64,000 bases of DNA from Streptomyces roseifaciens (lineage in GTDB: Bacteria; Actinomycetota; Actinomycetes; Streptomycetales; Streptomycetaceae): assembly GCF_001445655.1 (NCBI RefSeq), contig NZ_LNBE01000003.1:2152530-2216529 (forward strand). Direction: 5' to 3'. The notes below the pieces were generated by a model. The model had not been told where the DNA came from and ran no database searches. It worked only from the letters and a program-made list of their open reading frames with translations. Positions 8,168 through 16,419 of this stretch are shown here, in pieces. A program made the position numbers and the translations under genes. Within the stretch, counting starts at the first letter, position 1. Each line of letters begins with the position of its first letter.

Positions 8168-9223
8168 ATGAGTGTCCACCGCGTGCCGTCGGAGTCCGGC
8201 CGTGTCCCGATACCGAAGGCAGCACCACCCTTCGACCCCGAACTCAACGTCGTGCTGGAGGCCTTGAGCAAGGAGTCGAGGGAGTCGGTCACCCCGGACA
8301 ACCTCGAGGCCCGGCAAGCGCGGGACGCCTCGACCCGGCCGAGGCCGACGGCCGAGGACCTCCGCGCCGACGGCCGGTTCGAGGTGACGGAACTGCGTGT
8401 GCCGGGGCCGCCGGACGGACCGGACGTCACGCTCGTGAGCGCACGACCGGCCGGGCTCGCCGGACCGTTGCCCCTGCTGTACTACATGCACGGAGGCGCA
8501 ATGATCATGGGCAACGCATGGTCCGTGCTTCCGCGGATTCTTCGCGAGTGGGTCCTCCCGCTGGAAATGGCCGTCATCTCGGTCGAGTACCGGCTGGCGC
8601 CGCGGACGCAGTACCCGGGACCGCTGGAGGACTGCTACGCCGGACTCGTCTGGGCGGCCGAGCACGCGGCCGAACTCGGCATCGACGCGGACCGCATCAT
8701 CATCGGAGGGAAGAGCGCCGGCGGCGGTCTCGCCGCGGCCCTCGCCCTGCTGAACCGTGACCGCGGCGGCCCCGAGCCACTGGGGCAACTGCTGCTGTGC
8801 CCGATGCTCGACGACCGCGACAGCACCTTCTCCAGCCATCAGATGTCGGGCCTCGGCGTGTGGGACCTCACCTCCAGCGCGACCGTGTGGAAGGCACTGC
8901 TGGGCGACCGCTACGGTGCCGCGGACCTGCCGCCCTACGCGGCCCCCGCCCGCGCCACGGACCTTTCGGGACTCCCCCCGGCCTACATCGAGGTGGGGTC
9001 GGCCGAGATGTTCCGGGACGAGGACGTGGCCTACGCGAACGCGATCTGGCAGGCAGGCGGCCAGGCCGAACTGCACGTATGGCCCGGTGCCTACCACGGC
9101 TTCGACGGCATGGCCCCGAAGGCGGCCCTCAGCCGGGACGCACGTGACGCCCGTACCCGCTGGCTCCGGCGCCTCCTCGCACAGCCCGGCGTCCCGGGCG
9201 GCGAGCGACGCGACGAGGGTTGA
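8168..9223 (+). CDS. alpha/beta hydrolase, hormone-sensitive-lipase (HSL) family esterase
   Basis: 351 residues. The oxyanion-hole motif HGG is at residues 108-110 (YYMHGGAMIMG), the nucleophile is in GGKSAGG with Ser183, the acid is in SAEMFRDEDVAYA, and the histidine is in WPGAYHGFDG, so the full triad is present. These enzymes hydrolyse short acyl esters or lactones in the cytoplasm; no signal peptide is seen. The ATG at 8168 has GGGAGGTGGGGC just ahead. It lies 183 bases after the LuxR gene on the same strand and may have its own promoter in that gap. The substrate cannot be determined; its company with an amidohydrolase suggests use of exogenous esters or amides. Confidence 0.9.
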   Translation: MSVHRVPSESGRVPIPKAAPPFDPELNVVLEALSKESRESVTPDNLEARQARDASTRPRPTAEDLRADGRFEVTELRVPGPPDGPDVTLVSARPAGLAGPLPLLYYMHGGAMIMGNAWSVLPRILREWVLPLEMAVISVEYRLAPRTQYPGPLEDCYAGLVWAAEHAAELGIDADRIIIGGKSAGGGLAAALALLNRDRGGPEPLGQLLLCPMLDDRDSTFSSHQMSGLGVWDLTSSATVWKALLGDRYGAADLPPYAAPARATDLSGLPPAYIEVGSAEMFRDEDVAYANAIWQAGGQAELHVWPGAYHGFDGMAPKAALSRDARDARTRWLRRLLAQPGVPGGERRDEG

Positions 9224-9608
9224 TCGCTTCTACGGGCCGGGGGCGCGCGTAATCGCGTCCCTGGGCCGTACGGGCCCGGGGCCTCACTCACCCCCACCAC
9301 CGGCCGGAACTCTCCCTTTACGCACGCTCACACAAAGTAGCCAAAAGGGCTGCCGGGTGTGAGGCCGCGCATGAGGCGTAGGTCACTTACGAAATGTGTT
9401 AGTAAGAAGTGCGGCGGAATCCGGGGGCGGTGCCGCTATTTCCGTGCTGGGCAATGAATGGACGTAGTAGGTCACAGCCCTTGTCAGGGGTTTTCGTCGC
9501 CGCTAACAATTACGGGGTCGCTGGGCGCCGTCGACCGAGAAACGGCGCTTGATTTCTGCGCCGCTTCAGGGCCGGGCGACATCCGCGATTGGAAGGTTCA
9601 GCTCACTC
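9224..9608 (+). promoter_or_regulatory. structured upstream region of SLT-domain gene
   Basis: A 385-bp gap with two clear inverted repeats. The first, 9327-9363, pairs CTCACAC with GTGTGAG and contains an inner AGCC/GGCT stem around AAAA; it could end the esterase transcript. The second is CTTAC-N11-GTAAG at 9386-9406. The region is less GC-rich than its surroundings and must contain the promoter and 5' UTR of the muralytic gene. It does not match my memory of the c-di-AMP (ydaO) riboswitch that precedes some Streptomyces muralytic genes. Confidence 0.5.
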
Positions 9609-10367
9609 ATGCGCTCCACCGTCTCCGCTTATGCCCGTCTGCCGAAGATTCACAAGTTCTCCGTTGCCGGTATTGCCGCGACCGGTGCCGCTGTCGTCGC
9701 GGTGGCCGTCGCTCCGCACGCTTTCGCCGCTGATGCGGCTCCGGCTGCTGCGGTGAAGCCGGTGGCGTGGAGTGCCGAGGCTTTCGGTGAGACGCAGCAG
9801 GCCGAGCTGGACAAGCACGTCGATGCTGCCGCCAAGGCCGGCGCGGAGGCTGCTGCGAAGGTGAAGGTGGACCAGGAGCGGACGGCCGAGCAGGCTGCCA
9901 ACCGTTCCACCGAGCGCAAGGCCATCGCCGCCAAGCCCGCCGCTCCGGCGAAGCCCGCCGCCAAGCCGGCTGCTCCGGCCAAGCCTGCCGCCCCGGCCAC
10001 GCCGGCTGCTCCGGCGAAGCCCGCTGCTCTGGCGAAGAAGGCGTATGCCGAGAATCTTGAGGGCTGGATCAGTGAGTCCCTGGACATTCTGCGGGCGAAG
10101 GGCATTCCGGCTTCGTACGACGGCATCAAGCGCAACATCATGCGTGAGTCGACCGGTAACCCGCGTGCGATCAACGACTGGGACATCAATGCCGTGAATG
10201 GCGTCCCGTCGAAGGGTCTGCTGCAGATGATCGACCCGACGTTCAAGGCGTACCACGTCGAGGGCACGTCCTGGGACATTTACGACCCGGTCGCCAACAT
10301 CACCGCTGCGTGCAACTACGCCGCCGACAAGTACGGCTCGATGGACAACGTCAACTCCGCTTACTGA
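9609..10367 (+). CDS. secreted SLT-domain (transglycosylase-like) cell-wall protein
   Basis: 252 residues. A long signal peptide (first about 38 residues: basic start, then IAATGAAVVAVAVAPHAFA with an Ala-x-Ala site) is followed by an Ala-rich helical segment rich in Glu and Gln, a low-complexity APAKPA linker about 45 residues long, and a C-terminal lysozyme-like fold. That domain shows KRNIMRESTGNPRAIND, with the catalytic-type Glu in RES, then SKGLLQMIDPTFKAYHV and NITAACNYAADKYGS, hallmarks of soluble lytic transglycosylase/resuscitation-type domains that cleave peptidoglycan glycan strands. The Pro/Ala linker probably spans the wall. ATG 9609 has GGAAGG 12 bases upstream. The gene is followed by a strong terminator and is monocistronic. 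Confidence 0.88.
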   Translation: MRSTVSAYARLPKIHKFSVAGIAATGAAVVAVAVAPHAFAADAAPAAAVKPVAWSAEAFGETQQAELDKHVDAAAKAGAEAAAKVKVDQERTAEQAANRSTERKAIAAKPAAPAKPAAKPAAPAKPAAPATPAAPAKPAALAKKAYAENLEGWISESLDILRAKGIPASYDGIKRNIMRESTGNPRAINDWDINAVNGVPSKGLLQMIDPTFKAYHVEGTSWDIYDPVANITAACNYAADKYGSMDNVNSAY

Positions 10368-10408
10368 TCCACAGAGATCACCGGTCTGCGGAGGACCGAA
10401 AAGTCATC

Positions 10409-10451
10409 GCAGGGGCGGTGGCACCCACACGCGGGGTGCCACCGCCCCTGC
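10409..10451 (+). terminator. strong terminator of SLT-domain gene
   Basis: An 18-bp perfect stem, GCAGGGGCGGTGGCACCC against its complement, with a 7-base loop, begins 42 bases after the stop. Confidence 0.85.
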
Positions 10452-10765
10452 TGCGAGTACGGGGCGATCGGCGGCGGGTGAGGACGAAGCCTTCCGGCCA
10501 TAGCGACGCCCGTGTTCGTGGTCGGTGTACGCGTCAGCCGGCCGGTGCGGCCTGCATGCATGTTCATCGCACGCATCACTCGACCACTCATGTTCGTCAG
10601 GCAGTTGGTGGTCCGCACTCGTAGGGGGTCAATGCCGAGGACGCGGTCACGGAGGAGGATGAACATACAGGCCATTGGTAGTGCCAGCTGTTTTTCCTAC
10701 GCAAGACTCTCCCTTGCCAGAGCTTTTACCTGGCTTACTTCCCCCTTCCACCTTTTGGAGAAGCT
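10452..10765 (+). promoter_or_regulatory. noncoding region ahead of chaplin gene
   Basis: Together with the terminator before it, this makes about 400 bases without a gene. The last 100 bases are relatively AT-rich (for example TTTTTCCTACGCAAGACTCT) and end in GGAGAAGCT before the chaplin ATG, so the developmental promoter should be here. I could not fix a -10/-35 pair. Confidence 0.4.
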
Positions 10766-11002
10766 ATGAGCATCCGCAACGCCGCCGCCGTCACCGCTCT
10801 CGCCGCTGCTGCCCTCGGCGCCGGCACCGCCGCCGCGAGCGCGCACGGTCAGGCCGTCGGCAGCACGGAGAACTCCCCGGGCGTGGCCGCCGGAAACGCG
10901 GTGCAGGTGGCCCCGCGCGTCTCCCCGAACGTCGGCGGCAACGTGGTCTCCGTGGTCGGCGTCGGCAACCTCAGCCACGGCAACACCCTGATCAACAAGT
11001 AA
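10766..11002 (+). CDS. short chaplin-family surface protein, cysteine-free
   Basis: 78 residues with a Sec signal peptide (ending near ASAHG, residue about 28) and one chaplin domain: GQAVGSTENSPGVAAGNAVQ, then PNVGGNVVSVVGVGNLSHGN. Chaplins are secreted amyloid-forming proteins that coat aerial hyphae and lower surface tension. Most short chaplins carry two Cys; here those positions are Gly and Leu/Ile, so there is no disulfide, as in S. coelicolor ChpE. GGAGAAGCT gives a good ribosome site. No sorting signal is present, so it is not a long, wall-anchored chaplin. It is monocistronic and followed by two hairpins. Family confidence is good; subtype assignment is from memory. Confidence 0.85.
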   Translation: MSIRNAAAVTALAAAALGAGTAAASAHGQAVGSTENSPGVAAGNAVQVAPRVSPNVGGNVVSVVGVGNLSHGNTLINK

Positions 11003-11024
11003 GCCCCGGTTCCAGCCGCCGAGG

Positions 11025-11092
11025 GCCACAGGGGTAACGCACCTGTGGCAGGCCGCGCGCCTTTCGACTTCCCGTCGGGCGCGCGGCCTTTT
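11025..11092 (+). terminator. tandem terminator hairpins after chaplin
   Basis: Two consecutive perfect stems: GCCACAGG/CCTGTGGC at 11025-11049, then AGGCCGCGCGCC/GGCGCGCGGCCT at 11050-11089, ending in TTTT. The second is a textbook intrinsic terminator. Confidence 0.85.
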
Positions 11093-11302
11093 CCCTGTTC
11101 CCGTAGTTCGCGCCGATCGGGCGTGCCCTGGCGATCGCCTCCGCCTTCGGAATGACGTGTGCTGAACATTTCGGATGACCTTTCGATCCCCTTCCGGTGT
11201 GATGCCCCGTCCTCTCAACCTGGGGGAGGATCAGGGGCGTTGCAGCATCTCTGGTCGAGGCGGCGCATCGACGGCGCAGGAACCGGTGACGGAGGGCAGG
11301 GC

Positions 11303-12529
11303 ATGAGACGCAGCAAGTACGGCAGGCGTCGGGCGGCAGCGAGAACGATCGCGGGGGTGGGGGCGGTCACCGCACTACTCGTCGGCGGACCGGTACCGAA
11401 CGCGTTCGCACGGCCGGGGCCCGCCGCGCTCGTGGTGCAGCCGGAGCGGGCCGGGAAGGACACCCGCGCCGAGGTGCAGGAGGCACTGGACGCCATGGTG
11501 AGGGCCGGTGCGCCCGGCGTCCTGGCACGGATCGACGACAGCACAGGCTCCTGGACCGTCACCAGCGGCGTCGCCGACCTGCGGACGGAACGTGAGATCC
11601 CGTACGACGCGCAGTTCCGTATCGCGAGCCTCACCAAGGGGGTGGTGGCGACGACGGTGATGCGGCTGGCCGAGGCGGGGCGGCTGGAGCTCGACCGCCC
11701 GGTCGGAGACCGGCTGCCCGGAGTGGTCGGCGGAGCCGACCGCATCACCGTCCGCCAGTTGCTGAACCACACCGGTGGGCTCGCGGACTACATCGAGGAC
11801 GAGGAGTTCAAGGATCCGGCGGTCTACGGCAGGCGTACGTACCGGCCGGAACAGCTCGTGGCCCTGGCGGACGGGCTGGGCGCGAAGCACGAGCCCGGGC
11901 CGTCGTTCACGTACTCCAACGCCGGCTACATCGTGCTGGGCATGTTGATCGAGAAGGTCACCGGGCATCAGCTCGCCGACGAGCTCCGACGCCAGGTGCT
12001 GGAGCCTGTCGGCATGACCCGGACGTTCCTGCCGCTGACCGACCCGGAGCTGCACGGGCCGCACGCCACCGGCTACTACCTGCCCGCGGGCGCCGATCCG
12101 CAGGCCCCGGGCGCGCTGCGGCCGATCACGGAGATCAACCCTTCCTTCGCCTGGGCGGCCTACGGTCTTGTGTCGGACGCCCGCGACGTCAACCGCTTCT
12201 ACCAGGCCCTCTTCGGCGGCCGGCTGGTCCGGCCGGCATCGCTGGAGCAGATGCGCACGGGTGTGGCCACGCAGCACGCACCGGTCTTCCCGCACTACGG
12301 CCTCGGGCTGGAGTCGGCCGGACTGACCTGCGGCGAGATGTGGGGCGGGACCGGTTCGATTCCCGGCTACGAGACCTTCGCCTTCGCCGACAGTGACGGG
12401 AACCGCCGGATGACCCTCTCGGTCAATGTCCAGCGCAACGACCCCGGGGTGGCGGACATGGTCTACGCCGGGCTGGACGCGCTCAACCAGTACTTCTGCG
12501 GCAGGCCGTACCCGCTGCCGCCCCGGTAG
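11303..12529 (+). CDS. secreted serine hydrolase (beta-lactamase class C / DD-carboxypeptidase family)
   Basis: 408 residues. A basic start MRRSKYGRRRAAART and a hydrophobic segment form a signal peptide of about 37 residues. The penicillin-binding fold shows the nucleophile motif S109-L-T-K112, Y204-S-N206 (the YxN motif), LLNHTGGLADYI, and a late GGTGSIPGYE in the place of the KTG/HxG motif. Such proteins are D-Ala-D-Ala carboxypeptidases, esterases or peptidases acting outside the cell. GGAGGGCAGGGC stands directly ahead of ATG 11303, so the longer open frame from 11159 is not used. It converges with a small secreted-protein gene only 53 bases away. Confidence 0.88.
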   Translation: MRRSKYGRRRAAARTIAGVGAVTALLVGGPVPNAFARPGPAALVVQPERAGKDTRAEVQEALDAMVRAGAPGVLARIDDSTGSWTVTSGVADLRTEREIPYDAQFRIASLTKGVVATTVMRLAEAGRLELDRPVGDRLPGVVGGADRITVRQLLNHTGGLADYIEDEEFKDPAVYGRRTYRPEQLVALADGLGAKHEPGPSFTYSNAGYIVLGMLIEKVTGHQLADELRRQVLEPVGMTRTFLPLTDPELHGPHATGYYLPAGADPQAPGALRPITEINPSFAWAAYGLVSDARDVNRFYQALFGGRLVRPASLEQMRTGVATQHAPVFPHYGLGLESAGLTCGEMWGGTGSIPGYETFAFADSDGNRRMTLSVNVQRNDPGVADMVYAGLDALNQYFCGRPYPLPPR

Positions 12530-12581
12530 GGGAAGCCGGGGGCCGAGAGCGCGAGTCTGCGAGCGCACCCGGCCCGGAAGC

Positions 12582-12968
12582 TCAATTGGTGATCGTGGTG
12601 CAGGGGAGTCCTACGCTGGCTCCGCCGCGGAACCCTTCTGCACAGAGCCGGGTGCCCGCCGGGAAGTGACGTTGGGGGTATGCCTGGTCCCGGTACGTCC
12701 TGAACTTCGCGACGTCTTCGCTCTTGGTGCTGGCGCTCCAGCCGTTGGTGGTCCACACGCGGGCACGGATGCGGTTCGGCTGATTGGTGTTGGTGACGGA
12801 CACCTCGACCCGGCCCAGGTAGGAACCCGTGTCGTAGGTCTCGATGCAGACCGAGTGGTTGCACCACTTGCCCGCAGCCGCTGCAGGCGGTCCTGCGACG
12901 ATGACGCAGCCGAGCGCCGCAGCCATTGCCCCGATTCCGGAGAGGATCTTCTTGGTGATGCCGTGCAT
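12582..12968 (-). CDS. small secreted protein, unknown function
   Basis: 128 residues. It begins MHGITKKILSGIGAMAAALG, a signal peptide cut near AAAAG (residue about 32). The mature part of about 96 residues has four Cys (WCNHSVCIE near its start, LCAEG and LPCTT near its end), suggesting two disulfides in a compact beta-rich domain. I do not recognise a family. GGAGG precedes ATG 12968 by about 10 bases. The frame is open further upstream, but no ribosome site supports that. Confidence 0.75.
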   Translation of the reverse strand: MHGITKKILSGIGAMAAALGCVIVAGPPAAAAGKWCNHSVCIETYDTGSYLGRVEVSVTNTNQPNRIRARVWTTNGWSASTKSEDVAKFRTYRDQAYPQRHFPAGTRLCAEGFRGGASVGLPCTTITN

Positions 12969-13116
12969 GGCGCGTGGTCCTCCAGTGTTCGTCGATCGCG
13001 TCATCGCTCCCAGGTGCCAGTGTGATAGTCGATGGTCAGCCCGCGCGGCCTCCCGCACTCCGTTCACCCGAACCGGGCAGCCGACGCCCCCGTCCCATGA
13101 GCGCCGGCGCCGGGCC

Positions 13117-13791
13117 TCAGCCCCGAAGGCGTTCGGCCAGGGCGAGGAGCAGGTAGAGGTTGGGGACCTGAGAGACGCTGACGCCGGTCAGGAGGCTGCG
13201 GCCTCTGGCGTCGTTGAACCACACCAGAGCGTCCGAGATGCTGACGCCGCCGATCTGCGCCCAGTCGGCTGTCTTCCTCTTGAAAGACACGCTGTTCCGG
13301 TCCAGGGAGATACGGCCGAACACCAGCGTCTCGCCCCTCGCAAGCCGTTCGAGAGACGTCGACAGCTGAGTGCGCAGCACGCCTTGCTGGATCTCCGGGC
13401 CCCACTGCCCTTCGAACACGACCCAGGGACCGCGCGTGTGCGACGTCACGCCCACGGCCGCGAGCTCGCGTTTGAAGAGACCGTGGATGCCGCGCCCGAC
13501 CGTCAGCGCGGCGCCGTCCGGGCCGATCAGCGTGTACGCGGCGTCGCGTATCGCGCCGTTGATCGTGCTCAGGTTCTGGAGGACGCTGGTCGATTCCCAG
13601 CGGTACACCCACTCACCGCTCTCGGGATCGGTGACGATCAGTCCCTCTTCGTACAGGTGGAGCCGCGCCTCGCCCCAGGATCTCCGGAGGCGGTTCTTTC
13701 GGTTCGCGGCGACCATCCGCCAGCGGCCCAGCCGCTCCCGCTCCGCCAGCGCCGTCACCCGGCCGTCCGGCCCGGGTATCTGCTCGTCCAT
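13117..13791 (-). CDS. DUF6585-like conserved hypothetical protein
   Basis: 224 residues with no signal or membrane segment. The sequence reads like two PH-like beta-rich halves: LHLYEEGLIVTDPESGEWVY early, and SFKRKTADWAQIGGVSISDA late. This resembles the family I know as DUF6585, whose function is not established. The gene is monocistronic; its start region is flanked upstream by a short tandem repeat. The domain name is from memory, so treat it as moderate. Confidence 0.7.
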   Translation of the reverse strand: MDEQIPGPDGRVTALAERERLGRWRMVAANRKNRLRRSWGEARLHLYEEGLIVTDPESGEWVYRWESTSVLQNLSTINGAIRDAAYTLIGPDGAALTVGRGIHGLFKRELAAVGVTSHTRGPWVVFEGQWGPEIQQGVLRTQLSTSLERLARGETLVFGRISLDRNSVSFKRKTADWAQIGGVSISDALVWFNDARGRSLLTGVSVSQVPNLYLLLALAERLRG

Positions 13792-13880
13792 GGGTGCCCC
13801 CGTGATGAGACGTCAGTTCGGCAGATCAATCTAGACCAGATATCTACCGAGATTCTGTGGACCACCGGTCCTCGCAGCGC

Positions 13881-13940
13881 AAGTACGTGCAAGTACGTGC
13901 AAGTACGTGCGTGCAGGTATGCGCAGGTATGTGCAGGTAC
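13881..13940. repeat. 10-bp tandem repeat array
   Basis: Six units of exactly 10 bases: three identical AAGTACGTGC, then GTGCAGGTAT, GCGCAGGTAT and GTGCAGGTAC. It lies between the start of the DUF6585-like gene and the end of the glycosyltransferase gene. Confidence 0.85.
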
Positions 13941-13970
13941 GACGTCACCCGGCCCGCGGCACGACGTGGT

Positions 13971-15206
13971 TCACGCAGACACCGGCGGCTTCTCCCGGCC
14001 GATCGCGTCGAGCAGCAGTTTCGCGGCCGTCGCCGCCCCGTCGGTGCGGATCAGGCCGGCTACGGAGGCCGCTCGTGCCCGGGTCTCGGGGCTCAGGGCA
14101 GTCCTGAGCGCGGCCGACAGGGACTCGAAGGCCGGAGCCGGGCCCTTGTGTGCCGCGCCGATGCCCAGGTCGGCCACCCGGCCGGCCCAGTAGGGCTGGT
14201 CCGCCGCCTGGGGCACCACCAGCTGAGGCGCGCCGGCCCGGGTGGCCGTCGTCGTGGTCCCCGCGCCGCCGTGGTGCACGACGGCGGCCACCCGGCCGAA
14301 CAACGCCTGCTGGTTGACCTCGCCGACGGCGAAGCAGTCGTCCCGGTCGTCGATCAGGGAAAGGCCGGCCCAGCCGCGCCTGACGAGTGCGCGGCGGCCC
14401 TGCGCTCGGACCGCGTCGATGGCCACTCGGGCGACGTCCGTCGACGCGTGCATGGGCATGCTGCCGAAGCCCACGTACACCGGCGGAGTGCCGGCCTCCA
14501 GGAAAGCCGCCAACTCGTCCGGGAGCGGGCGAAGATCGGGCGTGATCCATGCGCCGGTCTGGACGACGTCGAGGTCCGGGGTCGCCTGCCAGGGGTCCAG
14601 GACCGGGTCCGTCGCCAGCCAGGGCCGGTCGCCGAGGACGTAGGCGCGGACGCTTTCCACCGGGGGCAGGCCGATCGTCGCCCGGTTCGAATTGAGCGCT
14701 TCGCCGAACAGGGCGTTGACGCTCTGGGCGTCCAGCTCCCACAGCACCCGGTTGTCGGTCACGTCCGGCGGGAAAGGCCGTCCCGGATACGCCATCGGCG
14801 GGTGGTGCGGCGACGGCAGGTCGAGCTGCTGGAAGGTCACGGACACGGAGCGGATGCCCAGTTTCTCGGCCACCGACAGCGCACCGGCCGCGGCCGGCAA
14901 CATGCCGGTGGCCACCAACGCATCGCAGCCCTCGGCCGCCGCGGTGACCGCGTCGAACTGGGCGGCGATCAACTCGGCGGCGTACCGGGGCAGGGACGAG
15001 GGTGGCGGCGCGGCCGCCGTCAGCTCGCGCGCCGACGGGCCGACGGGCACCACCGGTACGCCGACACCGGCCAGCCGCTCCGCGAACTCCTCATCCGGCG
15101 GCGCGCACACCCGCACCTCCGCGCCGAGTGCCCGCAATTGCACCGCGAGTGCCACCAGCGGTTCGACGTCCCCGCGCGATCCATATGTCGACAACAACAC
15201 ACGCAT
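13971..15206 (-). CDS. GT1-family (MGT-like) glycosyltransferase
   Basis: 411 residues with the two-Rossmann GT-B architecture. The N-terminus [20 protein letters not shown] is the acceptor-domain signature of antibiotic and macroside glycosyltransferases. The donor-binding C-terminal motif is [20 protein letters not shown], followed by [20 protein letters not shown]. Close family members transfer hexoses from nucleotide sugars to small molecules such as glycopeptide aglycones, sterols or macrolides (resistance by glycosylation). No sugar-biosynthesis genes are nearby, so an ordinary NDP-sugar is likely. The acceptor is unknown. It is divergent from the 2-MIB remnant across a gap full of hairpins. 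Confidence 0.88.
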   Translation of the reverse strand: MRVLLSTYGSRGDVEPLVALAVQLRALGAEVRVCAPPDEEFAERLAGVGVPVVPVGPSARELTAAAPPPSSLPRYAAELIAAQFDAVTAAAEGCDALVATGMLPAAAGALSVAEKLGIRSVSVTFQQLDLPSPHHPPMAYPGRPFPPDVTDNRVLWELDAQSVNALFGEALNSNRATIGLPPVESVRAYVLGDRPWLATDPVLDPWQATPDLDVVQTGAWITPDLRPLPDELAAFLEAGTPPVYVGFGSMPMHASTDVARVAIDAVRAQGRRALVRRGWAGLSLIDDRDDCFAVGEVNQQALFGRVAAVVHHGGAGTTTTATRAGAPQLVVPQAADQPYWAGRVADLGIGAAHKGPAPAFESLSAALRTALSPETRARAASVAGLIRTDGAATAAKLLLDAIGREKPPVSA

Positions 15207-15308
15207 TCGCGACTCCCGATTCCGTGGATTCCGGCCTGGGCCGGTGATTCTGCGACACGACCGGGGCCTTGCCGCAAGGCCCCCGGAGCGCTATACGCTG
15301 AGAGTGGA

Positions 15309-15405
15309 AAGGAGCGTGGGCACGCTCCTTTTCTTCTGTTGTCCGCTGTGGACGGACAACTCCTCTCGAACGTCGTCGGGAGCGTCGCTCCTCTGACGAC
15401 ACGGA
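15309..15405 (+). promoter_or_regulatory. three consecutive hairpins (leader/terminator region) before 2-MIB remnant
   Basis: Hairpin 1 (15309-15330) pairs AAGGAGCGTG with CACGCTCCTT and is followed by TTCTTCTGTT, a good intrinsic terminator on the plus strand. Hairpin 2 (about 15340-15362) pairs GTTGTCCG with CGGACAAC. Hairpin 3 (about 15370-15400) pairs GTCGTC with GACGAC around an inner GGAGC/GCTCC. They lie in the divergent gap between the glycosyltransferase and the 2-MIB remnant and may form a structured leader. Confidence 0.55.
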
Positions 15406-15552
15406 CTTTGGCTGAAGGCGATCGTCACCTGTCGGCCGGGTCGATGGCAGACCCAGTGACGGCCTTCTGTACGTCCAATGCGCGCTCATGCCCGGACGGT
15501 GGGGGGATCCGGGTCTTCGCGCTGCGCCGGTGGAAGGGAAACAGGCGCCGTC

Positions 15553-16380
15553 ATGCCCGAGTTCATACCCTCGTCGCGGTCGAGTCTGAGTACGGATGCC
15601 GCACGGAATCTTGCGCACACGACCAAGTCCGTACCGCAGATGCAGAGCATCTCCTCGCGCCGGCTGCTCAGGATCCTGCCCTGGGTGCAGGTGTCGGGAG
15701 GCACATACCGCGTGAACCGGCGCCTGACGTACACCCTCGGCGCCGCGCGGGTGGAGCTGGATGTCACCGGTTCCCGAGTGCGCATGATCCCCCAGGAGCC
15801 GAGAGAGATCCCGTTGCTGCGTGACTTCACCGACGACGAGGTGCTCAGGGCTCCGGCCAATGCCTTCGAACAGCGCGAGGCGGCCGCCGGAAACGTGATT
15901 TCCCACGCTGGTCGGCAGCAGGCCGAGCGGCGAGGCGTCGCCGACCGCGTGTGGTTCCACCTGCGTAACATGCTCGACACCGGTCCCACGGGCTCGCGGT
16001 ACGCGGTGTGGACCGACGAGACGACCATGTACGTCGACCTGGACGAGGCGTTCGCCAAGTTCGCCCGGCTCCTGCCCCGCGGCGGACGCTATGTGTGCAT
16101 CACCGGCTGCTCCAACGACGTGACCGGCGGCCGCTCCCAGGCCGTCAGCCACATCGACAGCCACTTCACCTGCAACATCCACCTCAGAAGCGCCTACTTC
16201 AAAGCCCTCGCCGGCCACGGGCTCGTCCCGATCACCGTGACCAACCTGTCCGCGCAGACCCTGCCCTACTGGGAACTGCGTGCTCGCTCCACCGTCGACA
16301 CAGGCATCGAGCAGTCGTTCCCGACCGCCTACCGGGAAGGCAGCTTCCACTACCTCCTCATCGCCGCCGACCACACCTGA
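15553..16380 (+). pseudogene. chimeric remnant of 2-MIB operon: encapsulin (family 2B) N-terminus fused in frame to GPP methyltransferase C-terminus
   Basis: An open frame of 275 codons that joins two unrelated proteins. Residues about 1-118 match the N-terminus of the family 2 encapsulin of 2-methylisoborneol operons: [20 protein letters not shown], then [12 protein letters not shown], and the start of its cyclic-nucleotide-binding insert ([17 protein letters not shown]). From about residue 122 it matches the C-terminal half of geranyl diphosphate 2-C-methyltransferase: [55 protein letters not shown] and FHYLLIAAD. The S-adenosylmethionine glycine loop of the methyltransferase, the whole 2-MIB synthase gene and the encapsulin shell fold are missing. 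The usual gene order encapsulin, synthase, methyltransferase means one internal deletion of roughly 2.5-3 kb explains it. Neither parent activity should remain. Confidence 0.85.
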
Positions 16381-16419
16381 TGCGGGGCCGGATACGCCCG
16401 GTGAAGCCTGCGTCAGGTG
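16374..16419. terminator. bidirectional hairpin overlapping convergent stop codons
   Basis: CACCTGATGC (16374-16383) pairs with GCGTCAGGTG (16410-16419), with one mismatch. Each arm contains the 3' end of one of the two convergent reading frames. Confidence 0.55.

Noticed and set aside
6890..9097. 735-residue minus-strand frame opposite LuxR and esterase genes
   Set aside because: Low-complexity antisense product; both plus-strand genes have full family motifs and ribosome sites.
9327..9608. c-di-AMP (ydaO) riboswitch before the SLT-domain gene
   Set aside because: Such riboswitches often precede Streptomyces muralytic genes, but I could not match the conserved core sequences; only simple inverted repeats are seen.
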